Origin: Gemmobacter caeruleus
Lineage (GTDB): Bacteria; Pseudomonadota; Alphaproteobacteria; Rhodobacterales; Rhodobacteraceae
Reading direction: 5' to 3'
Assembly: GCF_008271655.1 (NCBI RefSeq)
Contig: NZ_VKKX01000022.1
Span: 1-64,000 of the forward strand
Length of the DNA: 64,000 nucleotides
Part shown: positions 45,045 to 52,692 of the stretch, piece after piece
How the letters are laid out: each line of letters opens with the position of its first letter
How positions within the stretch are numbered: the first letter of the stretch is position 1
Program-made: the position numbers and the translations under genes
Notes under the pieces: model-generated
What the model saw: the letters and a program-made list of their open reading frames with translations, nothing else
What the model was told of the DNA's origin: nothing
The model's database searches: none

Positions 45045-45095
45045 GGGGGCGCTTCGCCCCCCGCACCCCCCGAGGATATTTGGGAACAGATGAAG
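45045..45095 (+). repeat. Repeat unit between rpoH and the deacetylase gene (no second hairpin)
   Basis: Hairpin GGGGGCG-CTT-CGCCCCC (45045-45061) followed directly by the tail GAGGATATTT...ACAGATGAAG (45072-45095). The second hairpin of other copies is missing. The tail ends 1 bp before the stop codon of the minus-strand deacetylase gene. Confidence 0.82.
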
Positions 45096-45096
45096 G

Positions 45097-46110
45097 TCAG
45101 CCCAGCCCGTTGAGAAAGGCCGTGAGGTTTGCGCCCAGTTCCGGTTGCAGATAGCCGCCCTCCTGCACCACCAGCAGCCGCAGGCCGGTGGCGGCGATGT
45201 CTTCGGCGATGCGGGTAAAGCCTTGGGTGGTCAGCTTCAGGCCCTGAAACGGGTCGTCCTCATGCGCGTCGAGGCCGAGGGCGATCACGATGACATCGGC
45301 CCCGAAGGCCCGGACGCGGGCCAGTGCAGTGGCGAGGGCGGCGCGATAATCGGCATCGCCGGTGCCGCGTGGCAGGGGGAGATTGAGGTTGTAGCCCAGC
45401 CCCTCGCCCGTGCCGCGTTCCTGTGCGGCGCCCCAGAAGAACGGGTAGAAGCGGTCGGGGTCGGCATGGAGGCTGACGGTCAGCACGTCGCGGCGGTGGT
45501 AGAACATGCCCTGCGTGCCATTGCCGTGATGCACATCCACATCAAGGATCGCCGGGCGCAGCCTCTGCCCCCGCAGCCATTCGGCAGCGATACCGGCATT
45601 GTTGAGGAAACAGAAGCCCCCCGCCAGATCGGCAAAGGCATGATGCCCCGGTGGGCGGCACAGCGCATAGGCCGGCGCGCCGGCCAGCACGCATTCGGCG
45701 GCGGTGAGCGCGGTCTGGGCCGACCAATAGGCGGCCTCCCATGTGCCGGCGGCGATCGGGCAGGCGGTATCGGCCTGATGCCAGCCCGCCTGGCCGACGG
45801 CGGATTTGGGGTAATTGGCGCTGCGGCGGTCGGGGTGGATATTGGGGATCACCTCATCCGCCGCGCCTTCGATGCGTTTCCAGCGCGGGTGGATGGTTTG
45901 CAGGAAGGCAAGGTATTCGGCCGTATGCACCGCCGCCAGCGGCCCCATGCCGAAATCGCGCGGGGGGGCAAAGACTGCGCCCGCGGCCTCGGCCCCGGCC
46001 TGCAACACCGCGATGCGTTCGGGCTTTTCCGGGTTCGGCAGGCGGGTGCCATTGGCCATGAACATCTGCGGGTCATGCCCGGCCTGACGGGGGTCGAGAA
46101 ATGCCTTCAT
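45097..46110 (-). CDS. Histone deacetylase family (acetylpolyamine amidohydrolase-like)
   Basis: A 337-residue zinc amidohydrolase of the arginase-deacetylase fold. Zinc and catalytic residues are seen in CRPPGHHAFADLAGGFCFLNN, ILDVDVHHGNGTQGMFY and ALGLDAHEDDPF. Bacterial members deacetylate acetylpolyamines or other N-acetyl amines. It is the last gene of a four-gene operon with an aminotransferase, a BKACE and an acetyltransferase; its ATG overlaps the preceding stop (ATGA). Removing an N-acetyl group before transamination is a reasonable role. Confidence 0.88.
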   Translation of the reverse strand: MKAFLDPRQAGHDPQMFMANGTRLPNPEKPERIAVLQAGAEAAGAVFAPPRDFGMGPLAAVHTAEYLAFLQTIHPRWKRIEGAADEVIPNIHPDRRSANYPKSAVGQAGWHQADTACPIAAGTWEAAYWSAQTALTAAECVLAGAPAYALCRPPGHHAFADLAGGFCFLNNAGIAAEWLRGQRLRPAILDVDVHHGNGTQGMFYHRRDVLTVSLHADPDRFYPFFWGAAQERGTGEGLGYNLNLPLPRGTGDADYRAALATALARVRAFGADVIVIALGLDAHEDDPFQGLKLTTQGFTRIAEDIAATGLRLLVVQEGGYLQPELGANLTAFLNGLG

Positions 46111-46568
46111 AATGCCTCCAGGGCCGCGCCTTCCAGCGTCAGCCAGATCTCGTCGGGTTTGGGGTGGAAACCGAGGCGGTCGTAAAAGGCCCGGGCGCGC
46201 GCGTTGTCATCATAGACGGCAAGGCGCAGGAAGCCCGGCCCCCAGCGGCGCGCGGCCTCGTCGCGCACTCCGGCCAGCAGGCGGGCGCCAAGGCCCTGCC
46301 CCCGCGCCGCCGCATCCACCCAGATATCCGAGACATAGACCCCGACCGCGCCGCGATAGGTGGAAACCTGCGGCGAAAAGATCGCGACGCCGTGCAGGGC
46401 CGGGCCGTCCTCGGCCAGCAGCGCGTACAGGGCCACATCGGGGCCGAACAGCGCGGTTTCGATCAGCACATCGCTGGCGCGGTGGCGGTCGCCCATATCG
46501 GCCGACAACGCCGCCAGCGCGGCATTGACGCGCGCCCCCTCACCCGGGATGGCCAGACGCAGCCGCAT
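46107..46568 (-). CDS. GNAT-family N-acetyltransferase
   Basis: A 153-residue acetyltransferase. The acetyl-CoA loop is ISDIWVDAAARGQGLGARLLA (motif A, R/QxxGxG/A) and is followed by FLRLAVYDDNARARAFYDRLGF. The substrate is unknown. Overlap with the BKACE gene by one base and with the deacetylase gene by four places it firmly in the operon. An acetyltransferase next to a deacetylase suggests acetylation and deacetylation of the same amine. Confidence 0.88.
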   Translation of the reverse strand: MRLRLAIPGEGARVNAALAALSADMGDRHRASDVLIETALFGPDVALYALLAEDGPALHGVAIFSPQVSTYRGAVGVYVSDIWVDAAARGQGLGARLLAGVRDEAARRWGPGFLRLAVYDDNARARAFYDRLGFHPKPDEIWLTLEGAALEAL

Positions 46569-47482
46569 CAGAACGCCACCCGGCCCTTGAGGCCGAGAAG
46601 CGCGCGCGCCTCCGCCGGGGTGGCGACCGTGCGGCCCAGGGCCTCGACGATGCCGCGCAGCTTTTCCACCTGTTCGGCGTTGGATTTCGCCAGAACGCCT
46701 TTCGCGAGGTAGAGGTTATCTTCCAGCCCGACGCGGACATGGCCGCCCATGGCCGCCGCGATGGCGGCGAATTCCATCTGCCGCCGCCCCGCCGCCAGAA
46801 CCGACCATTCGAATTTCGGAAACAATCGCTGCGCGGTCTGGTGCAGGTGGATCAGATGCTCCGGCTCTGCCGGGATGCCGCCCAGCACACCCATGACGAA
46901 TTGCAGGAAGATCGGGCCGGTGACCAGCCCGCGATCGACGAAATGGCGCAGCATGGTGAGGTGGCTCACGTCATAGCATTCGAACTCGAACCGCGCGCCG
47001 CGGTCGCGGCCCATGCGTTGCAGCACGCCCTCGATGTCGCGCGGGGTGTTCTTGAACACCAGATCGTCGGAATTGCGCAGGAAGGGCTCCTCCCAGTCGA
47101 ACCGCCAGTCGCGGGGTTTCGCGGCCATCGGATAAAGCGCAAAGTTCATCGTGCCCATGTTGAGGCTGCACATTTCTGGCGCGAAAGCCAGCGGTGCCTC
47201 CAGCCGTTGATCCAGGGTCATGACCGCCGACCCGCCGGTGGTCATGTTGAGAACGGCATCGCAGGCGTTTGAAATCATGGGCAGAAAGCCCCGCCAATGC
47301 GCCGGGTCGGCAGAGGGGCGCCCGGTTTCGGGGTCGCGGGCATGCAGGTGCAGGATCGCCGCGCCTGCCCTGGCCGCGTCGATGGCCTGCGTCGCGATTT
47401 CCTCGGCCCGGAACGGCAGGTAGGGCGACATGCTGGGCGTGTGGATGGAGCCGGTGATGGCGCAGGAGATGACGATCTTCAT
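46568..47482 (-). CDS. BKACE family (beta-keto acid cleavage enzyme)
   Basis: A 304-residue enzyme of the 3-keto-5-aminohexanoate cleavage family at typical length. Zinc ligands are in AILHLHARDPETGRPS and the late glutamate in VRVGLEDNLYLAKG; NMTTGGSAVMT and EMCSLNMGTMNF are also family blocks. It would cleave a beta-keto acid with acetyl-CoA to acetoacetate and an acyl-CoA. Located 12 bp after the class III aminotransferase gene, it mirrors the aminotransferase/BKACE pair at 26616-28750, but with a different regulator and partners. Confidence 0.9.
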   Translation of the reverse strand: MKIVISCAITGSIHTPSMSPYLPFRAEEIATQAIDAARAGAAILHLHARDPETGRPSADPAHWRGFLPMISNACDAVLNMTTGGSAVMTLDQRLEAPLAFAPEMCSLNMGTMNFALYPMAAKPRDWRFDWEEPFLRNSDDLVFKNTPRDIEGVLQRMGRDRGARFEFECYDVSHLTMLRHFVDRGLVTGPIFLQFVMGVLGGIPAEPEHLIHLHQTAQRLFPKFEWSVLAAGRRQMEFAAIAAAMGGHVRVGLEDNLYLAKGVLAKSNAEQVEKLRGIVEALGRTVATPAEARALLGLKGRVAF

Positions 47483-47494
47483 GCCAGCTCCCCC

Positions 47495-48826
47495 TTATGC
47501 CAGCGCCCGGGCATGGGCATCGGCGAAACCATCGAGCGCGCGTGTCAGTTTCTCCATGATCTCGTCCACCTGGGCTTCGGTGGTGATCATCGGCGGGCAG
47601 ACAAGGAAATGATCGCCCTCATAGCCGCCCCGGGTGCGGCGGGAATAGATGATCAGTCCCTCGGCATAGGCGCGTTCGACCAGATCGTCGAAAGCCTTCA
47701 TCTCGCGCGGCAGCGGCGCCATTGTTTCGCGATTGGAAACGAACTCAAAAGCCAAAAGCAGCCCCTCGCCCCGCACATCACCGATGAAGCCATAGCGCTG
47801 CATCAGCGCCGAAAGCCGCGTCTTCAGCAGTGCCCCGACATGGCGGGCATTGGCCATCATGCCCTGACGCTCGATCTCGGTCAGCACGGCCAGACCGGCG
47901 GTGCAGGCCAGCGGATTGCCGGCATAGGTATGGCCATGCAGGAACCCGCCTGCATCCTGCACTGCCTGCACGATATGTTCCTGCGCGATCATCGCGCCAA
48001 GCGGCACATAGCCCGCGCCAAAACCCTTTGAAATCGCAATGATGTCCGGCACCACGCCCCAAAGATCACCACCAAGGAAGGCGCCGACGCGGCCGCCGCC
48101 GCTCATCACCTCGTCATGGATCAGCAGGACGCCGTATTTGTCACAGATCGCGCGCACCTCCTGCATATAGCCGGCCGGTGGCACCAGCGCGCCGGTCGAG
48201 GCGCCGCCCACGGGTTCGTGGATGAAGGCCAGCACCGTCTCCGGCCCCTCGGCCAGAATGCGCGCCTCCAGCATGGCGGCATAATGCGCGCCGGTGGCGG
48301 GGTCGTCAGCGTCCAGCCCGTCGAGATAGGCGCGCGGCGCGGGGATTTTCGGCATCTCCACCATCATCGGGCGGAAGGGATCGACCAGCGGGTCATAGCC
48401 CGTCACCGACAGCGCCCCCAGCGTGCAGCCGTGATAGGAGGGAAAGCGCGAAATCACCTTCCAGCGGCTTGCCTGCCCCGTCACCACCGCATATTGCCGC
48501 GCGAGCTTCATCGCGCTTTCCACCGCCTCGGACCCGCCGGAGACGAAGAACACCTTTTCCATTCCCGCGGGGCTGAGGGCGGCGACCTTGGCGGCCAGTT
48601 GTTCGCCCGGTTCGGTTTCGAAATGCAGGCGATAGCCGAAGGTCGATTTGTCCATCTGCGCCCGCATCGCGGCCAGCACGGCGGGGTTGGAATGGCCGAT
48701 ATTGCTGACCATCGCGCCCGACGACCCGTCGATGAAGCGCCGCCCCGAGCGATCCCACATATAGATCCCCTCGGCGCGGTCCAGCACGGGGCGCGCGGCG
48801 GTGGAAAGGTAGAAAAGATGGCTCAT
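47495..48826 (-). CDS. Class III (omega) aminotransferase
   Basis: A 443-residue PLP enzyme. The PLP lysine lies in IAISKGFGAGYVPLGA, the cofactor aspartate in LLIHDEVMSGGGRVG, and VFFVSGGSEAVESAMKLA binds phosphate. It resembles the enzyme at 27422-28750 through most of its length but is a separate paralogue. It begins the operon that continues with BKACE, GNAT and deacetylase genes. GGAGA precedes the ATG at 48826. The likely regulator is the divergent LysR gene. Confidence 0.9.
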   Translation of the reverse strand: MSHLFYLSTAARPVLDRAEGIYMWDRSGRRFIDGSSGAMVSNIGHSNPAVLAAMRAQMDKSTFGYRLHFETEPGEQLAAKVAALSPAGMEKVFFVSGGSEAVESAMKLARQYAVVTGQASRWKVISRFPSYHGCTLGALSVTGYDPLVDPFRPMMVEMPKIPAPRAYLDGLDADDPATGAHYAAMLEARILAEGPETVLAFIHEPVGGASTGALVPPAGYMQEVRAICDKYGVLLIHDEVMSGGGRVGAFLGGDLWGVVPDIIAISKGFGAGYVPLGAMIAQEHIVQAVQDAGGFLHGHTYAGNPLACTAGLAVLTEIERQGMMANARHVGALLKTRLSALMQRYGFIGDVRGEGLLLAFEFVSNRETMAPLPREMKAFDDLVERAYAEGLIIYSRRTRGGYEGDHFLVCPPMITTEAQVDEIMEKLTRALDGFADAHARALA

Positions 48827-48883
48827 CGCGGTCTCCGGGCAGGGGTCGGAGGGCAGGATGGGGCAAGGTTCTGCATTCTTCAA

Positions 48884-48902
48884 ATGGATTGTTCAAATCC
48901 AT
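48884..48902. promoter_or_regulatory. Inverted repeat, likely LysR-type binding site
   Basis: ATGGATT-GTTCA-AATCCAT is a perfect 7-bp inverted repeat spanning 19 bp, in the 97-bp region between the aminotransferase gene and the divergent lysR gene. It contains the T-N11-A pattern typical of LysR-type regulators. A TTCAAAT-like direct repeat (48879-48885, 48892-48898) overlaps it. Confidence 0.6.
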
Positions 48903-48923
48903 GGCATTGATATAGTGAATGCC

Positions 48924-49880
48924 ATGCGCCTCAGCCCCGCCGAAAAACTCGCCCGTGATCTGGACTGGAACCTGCTGCGGGTCTTTCTCGCGCTGGCCGA
49001 GGCCGGGTCGGTCACACGCGCCGGCGAGAGGCTGGGGCTGAAGCAGCCTTCGGTCAGTCAGGCGTTGAAGCGGCTGGAGGATCGGGTCGGGCATCGGCTG
49101 ATCGACCGGGGCGCCGGGCATTTCGCGCTGACGCCCGAAGGCATCGCCCTGCGCGCCGAGGCCGAGCGGGTGCAGGGTGCGGTGCTGCGCGCCGCCGAGG
49201 CCATGGCCGAAGCCGCAGGCGAGGTGGCGGGCGAGGTGACGCTGGCGCTGACCTCGCATGTCGTCTCGCCCCTGCTGGACGAGGCGCTGCGGCGTTTTCA
49301 TCAAAGCCACCCCAAGGCGCGGCTTGCGATCGAGATCATGCCGTCACGCGCGGCGCTGACGCGGCTGGCCGAGGGGCGGGCCAGCCTGGCGATCTGCCTG
49401 CTGCATGAGGCGAGCCCCGGCCTGCAAGCCCAGGTTTTCTATCGTGAATTCTTCGGGTTCTTCTGCGGCCCGCCGCATCCGCTGTTCGGGCGGCAGGGGC
49501 TGCGGCTGGCCGATCTGCGCGGGCAGGCCGCCGTCAGCTTTCAGACCGACCGGATGGGCGATGCGCTGGCCGCCGTCACCGCCTTGCGCCAGCGCGCGGG
49601 GCTGGTCGGGCCGGTCGGGCAGTCCAGCCATCTGGAGGAGGTGCGCCGGATGATCGTCGCGGGGCTGGGCATCGGGCCGCTGCCCCTGCATGTCGTGGCC
49701 GAGGATGTGGCCGCCGGGCGGCTGTGGCGCCTGCCGCCGCTGGATGACCCGCCGGCAATCGACGTGCATCTCTTGCGCAATCCGCGCGCGCGGCGGAACC
49801 GGGCCGAGGCGGCCTTTCTGGCGATCCTCGACGCGGCCCTGGCGGCAGAGCCGGCGGAAAGCCGGGTCTACGGCCCCTAG
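48924..49880 (+). CDS. LysR-family transcriptional regulator
   Basis: A 318-residue LTTR. The N-terminal helix-turn-helix has LAEAGSVTRAGERLGLKQPSVSQALKRLE, and a periplasmic-binding-like ligand domain follows from about residue 95. It is divergent from the aminotransferase operon, as expected for its regulator, with a symmetric site between the genes. The start at 48924 fits the usual LTTR N-terminus; the ribosome site is weak, and the frame is open further upstream. It converges on trgB, overlapping its 3' end by 4 bp. Confidence 0.9.
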   Translation: MRLSPAEKLARDLDWNLLRVFLALAEAGSVTRAGERLGLKQPSVSQALKRLEDRVGHRLIDRGAGHFALTPEGIALRAEAERVQGAVLRAAEAMAEAAGEVAGEVTLALTSHVVSPLLDEALRRFHQSHPKARLAIEIMPSRAALTRLAEGRASLAICLLHEASPGLQAQVFYREFFGFFCGPPHPLFGRQGLRLADLRGQAAVSFQTDRMGDALAAVTALRQRAGLVGPVGQSSHLEEVRRMIVAGLGIGPLPLHVVAEDVAAGRLWRLPPLDDPPAIDVHLLRNPRARRNRAEAAFLAILDAALAAEPAESRVYGP

Positions 49881-50980
49881 GCGGCGCCCCGCAGCCGCGC
49901 GCGTTCGCGCTGCAACCACAGCGCTGTCACCAGAAGCGGCGCATTGGCGACCTCGCCGCTGGCGACCAGCTCCATCAGCCGGTCAAAGCCGATCAGATGG
50001 CCGCGAATATCCTCGGCCTCGCCCGCGACGCCAAACACCCCGGCGCAATCATCGGGCAGATCGCACAGCGCGACATAGGAATAAAGATATTCGCTTTTTG
50101 CCCCCGGGGTCGGGTAATAGCCGGCCACCGGCTCCAGCGCGCCCAGATGCAGGCCCGCCTCCTCCACCGCCTCGCGGCGCGCGGCCTGTTCGGGGGTCTC
50201 GTCCGGATCCACCCGGCCGGCAATCGCCTCCAGCAGCCAGGGCTGCGGATCGCCCCGCCCCATCGGCCCGGCGCGGAACTGTTCGATCAGCAGCACCCGG
50301 TCGCGGACGGGATCATAGGGCAGCACCGTCACCGCATCGCCGGAGACAAAGACCTCGCGGTTGATGCGCGGGCTCATCCCGCCGTCAAAGCGGCGATGCG
50401 ACAGATCGTAGGATTCGATGGCAAAGAACCGGGCATGCGGCTGTTCCATCCGGTCGATCACCACATCGCCGGGCCGGGCGGCATGGCGCAGCGTGGTCGG
50501 CGCCGCGGCGGCGGCGCGCACGCGGCTCGCGCCGCGCACCAGCATCAACGGGTAACGCCGCACCACCTCGGCCGGCGGGCGCTGCCCCATCAGCGCCATG
50601 ACATCGCCTGCCGTCGCAGTGGCAATCGCGCCCCAGTCGCGCACCCAGTCGGCCAGGTGCCAGGGACCGGCGACCGCCGCGCCTTCGGGCGGCAGCCAGA
50701 CCAGCGCGGGGCGCCCCGCCACGGTCAGAGGCTGCGTGCGATAGCCAAAGCCGCCCTCGTAATAGTCAAGCCGGGCCATGTCCTCGGCCCCTGCCCCGGC
50801 AAGGCGCAGGCCCGTCGCCACCTGCCCCGCCGCGGGGCGGATCACCGGCCAGGGGCCATCGGCCGACCAGCGCACCTCATGATCGGGCAGGATCGCCGGT
50901 TCGACCTGAACCGCGCGGCCCAGCACGGTTTCCAGAAGCGGCAGATGGCAAAGCGTGCCGTAAAAGAACAGGTCGGTCAC
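49877..50980 (-). CDS. trgB: TrgB-like protein: GGCT-like domain fused to NUDIX hydrolase
   Basis: A 367-residue two-domain protein. The N-terminal 150 residues resemble gamma-glutamylcyclotransferase-like proteins (LFFYGTLCHLPLLETVLGR, LDYYEGGFGYR). The C-terminal half is a NUDIX hydrolase of the ADP-sugar pyrophosphatase type, with the Nudix box GRVDPDETPEQAARREAVEE plus AG and an L. Together with trgA it matches the tellurite-resistance pair known from Rhodobacter sphaeroides. The start is GTG at 50980, overlapping the trgA stop (GTGA). Biochemical function is unproven. Confidence 0.82.
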   Translation of the reverse strand: MTDLFFYGTLCHLPLLETVLGRAVQVEPAILPDHEVRWSADGPWPVIRPAAGQVATGLRLAGAGAEDMARLDYYEGGFGYRTQPLTVAGRPALVWLPPEGAAVAGPWHLADWVRDWGAIATATAGDVMALMGQRPPAEVVRRYPLMLVRGASRVRAAAAAPTTLRHAARPGDVVIDRMEQPHARFFAIESYDLSHRRFDGGMSPRINREVFVSGDAVTVLPYDPVRDRVLLIEQFRAGPMGRGDPQPWLLEAIAGRVDPDETPEQAARREAVEEAGLHLGALEPVAGYYPTPGAKSEYLYSYVALCDLPDDCAGVFGVAGEAEDIRGHLIGFDRLMELVASGEVANAPLLVTALWLQRERARLRGAA

Positions 50981-51417
50981 GGCCAGCGCCGCCCTACCAT
51001 CCCCGCCAGCATGCCGCAGGCGACCCCGCCCAGCATCATCGTGCCAAAGAAGGCGGGCGTCGCCATCATGCCGATGTAATGCGCCGCGATCTCGAAGATG
51101 CCGACCACGGCCTCCAGCGGGCCCTTGTAAAGCTTGTTGGCCGAGCGGCGCAGCATTTCCTGCGTGGAAAAGAACAGCACCGCCACCAGCACAGTGATGA
51201 CCACCGTGAGGATGCCCGAACTGGGTGCCTCCCGCGCGGGCAGACCGGCGCGCGTGCCCATCACCCGCCAGCCGCACAGCAGCCCGATCACCACGCACCA
51301 GATGTAAAAGGCGTTCGGCACATAATCGAGCGGCAGTTCCGCGCGGTAATTCACCGCCAGAACATAGGCCAGCACGGCGAACAGGATCGCCCCTGCGAGT
51401 TTTCCGGCTGTCGGCAT
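50977..51417 (-). CDS. trgA: TrgA family membrane protein
   Basis: A 146-residue inner-membrane protein with about four helices: LAGAILFAVLAYVLAV, FYIWCVVIGLLCGWRV, ILTVVITVLVAVLFF, and a final MMATPAFFGTMMLGGVACGML. The sequence and the coupled downstream gene match TrgA, first linked to tellurite resistance in Rhodobacter. In that organism cysK lies nearby; here cfa is upstream instead. The mechanism of resistance is not known. Confidence 0.82.
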   Translation of the reverse strand: MPTAGKLAGAILFAVLAYVLAVNYRAELPLDYVPNAFYIWCVVIGLLCGWRVMGTRAGLPAREAPSSGILTVVITVLVAVLFFSTQEMLRRSANKLYKGPLEAVVGIFEIAAHYIGMMATPAFFGTMMLGGVACGMLAGMVGRRWP

Positions 51418-51445
51418 GATGTCCCTACCCCTGCTGCGCGGCCCT

Positions 51446-52645
51446 TCATCCGGGGCGCGTCACCGTTACCTGCGTCACGTCGCAGTTTCCGCCGTGAAAT
51501 GCCCCGGCGCAAGAGGTCAGATAGAAATTCCACATGCGCCGGAACCGCGCATCAAAGCCAAGCGCCGCCACTTCGGGCCAATGGGCGTTGAAGCGTTCGT
51601 GCCAGCGGCGCAGGGTCAGGCTGTAGCTTTCGCCGAATTCGACCGAGCCGCGCAGCACCAGCCCCGCCCGCCCGATCTGCGCCCGCAGCGCCCCGGGCGA
51701 GGGCAGCATCCCGCCGGGAAAGATGTATTTCTGGATGAAATCCACATTGCGCCGATACTGCGCAAAGCGGCGATCGGGCACGGTGATGATTTGCAGCGTG
51801 GCATTGCGGCCGTGCCGGAGCCGATCATGCAGGGCGGTGAAATAGGCGGGCCAGTATTTCTCGCCCACGGCCTCGAACATCTCGATGGAGGCGATGCCGT
51901 CATAAAGGCCGTCCGTATCGCGGTAATCCTGCAATCGCAGTTCCACCCGGTCGGCCAGCCCCGCCGCCGCCAGCCGCGCCTGCGCAAAGGCGCGCTGTTC
52001 GCGCGACAGCGTCAGGCAGGTCAGCCGCATCCCCCGCCGCGCCGCATATTCGGCAAAGCCCCCCCAGCCGCAGCCGATTTCCAGCAGGTGATCGCCTGGC
52101 CGCGCCCCCATCTGATGCAGCAACGAGGCATATTTGGCCTCTTGCGCGGCCTCCAGGCTTTCCTGTCCGCTGTGAAACAGCGCCGAGGAATAGGTCATCG
52201 TGGCATCCAGCCACAGGCGGTAGAATTCATTGCCCAGATCATAGTGATAGGCGATGTTGCGCGGCGCCTGCCGGCGGGAATTGCCGCGCAGCCAGTGGCG
52301 CAGCCGTTCATAGGCGCGCAGCAGGCCCATGCCGGGAAAGCCGTCATTCACCGCGTCATTGCCGGGCGCCTGCACCAGATCCATCAGGGCTTGCAGGTCG
52401 GGCGTATCCCAGTCGCCGTCCAGATAGGCGTCGCAAAAGCCCAGTTCGCCCTCGCGGATCAGCCGGGCCAGCACATCGGGGGCGCGCAGATGCAGTTCGG
52501 CAGCCGGACCGGGCGCCGCGCCCTGGGCGCGGAACCGCCGCCCGTCGGGCAGCACGATCTCCAGCCGCCCCGATTGCAGCCCGCCCGCCACCTTCAGCAC
52601 CTGCGCAAGGTAGCGGGGCAGGTCCGGCGCATCCTCCAGGCTCAT
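51446..52645 (-). CDS. cfa: Cyclopropane-fatty-acyl-phospholipid synthase
   Basis: A 399-residue SAM-dependent enzyme that cyclopropanates unsaturated phospholipid chains. An N-terminal domain (about 1-110, with FCDAYLDGDWDTPDL) precedes the methyltransferase core with YHYDLGNEFYRLWLD, LEIGCGWGGFAEYAA and the SIEMFEAVGEKYWPAYF segment. A strong GGAAGGGGGG ribosome site supports the start at 52645. It lies 28 bp upstream of trgA and just after the photolyase gene on the same strand. Modification of membrane lipids fits a stationary-phase or stress role. Confidence 0.93.
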   Translation of the reverse strand: MSLEDAPDLPRYLAQVLKVAGGLQSGRLEIVLPDGRRFRAQGAAPGPAAELHLRAPDVLARLIREGELGFCDAYLDGDWDTPDLQALMDLVQAPGNDAVNDGFPGMGLLRAYERLRHWLRGNSRRQAPRNIAYHYDLGNEFYRLWLDATMTYSSALFHSGQESLEAAQEAKYASLLHQMGARPGDHLLEIGCGWGGFAEYAARRGMRLTCLTLSREQRAFAQARLAAAGLADRVELRLQDYRDTDGLYDGIASIEMFEAVGEKYWPAYFTALHDRLRHGRNATLQIITVPDRRFAQYRRNVDFIQKYIFPGGMLPSPGALRAQIGRAGLVLRGSVEFGESYSLTLRRWHERFNAHWPEVAALGFDARFRRMWNFYLTSCAGAFHGGNCDVTQVTVTRPG

Positions 52646-52692
52646 GGCCCCCCCTTCCTTCGGCGTGGCCCATGTTTGCCGATCGGCCGGTT

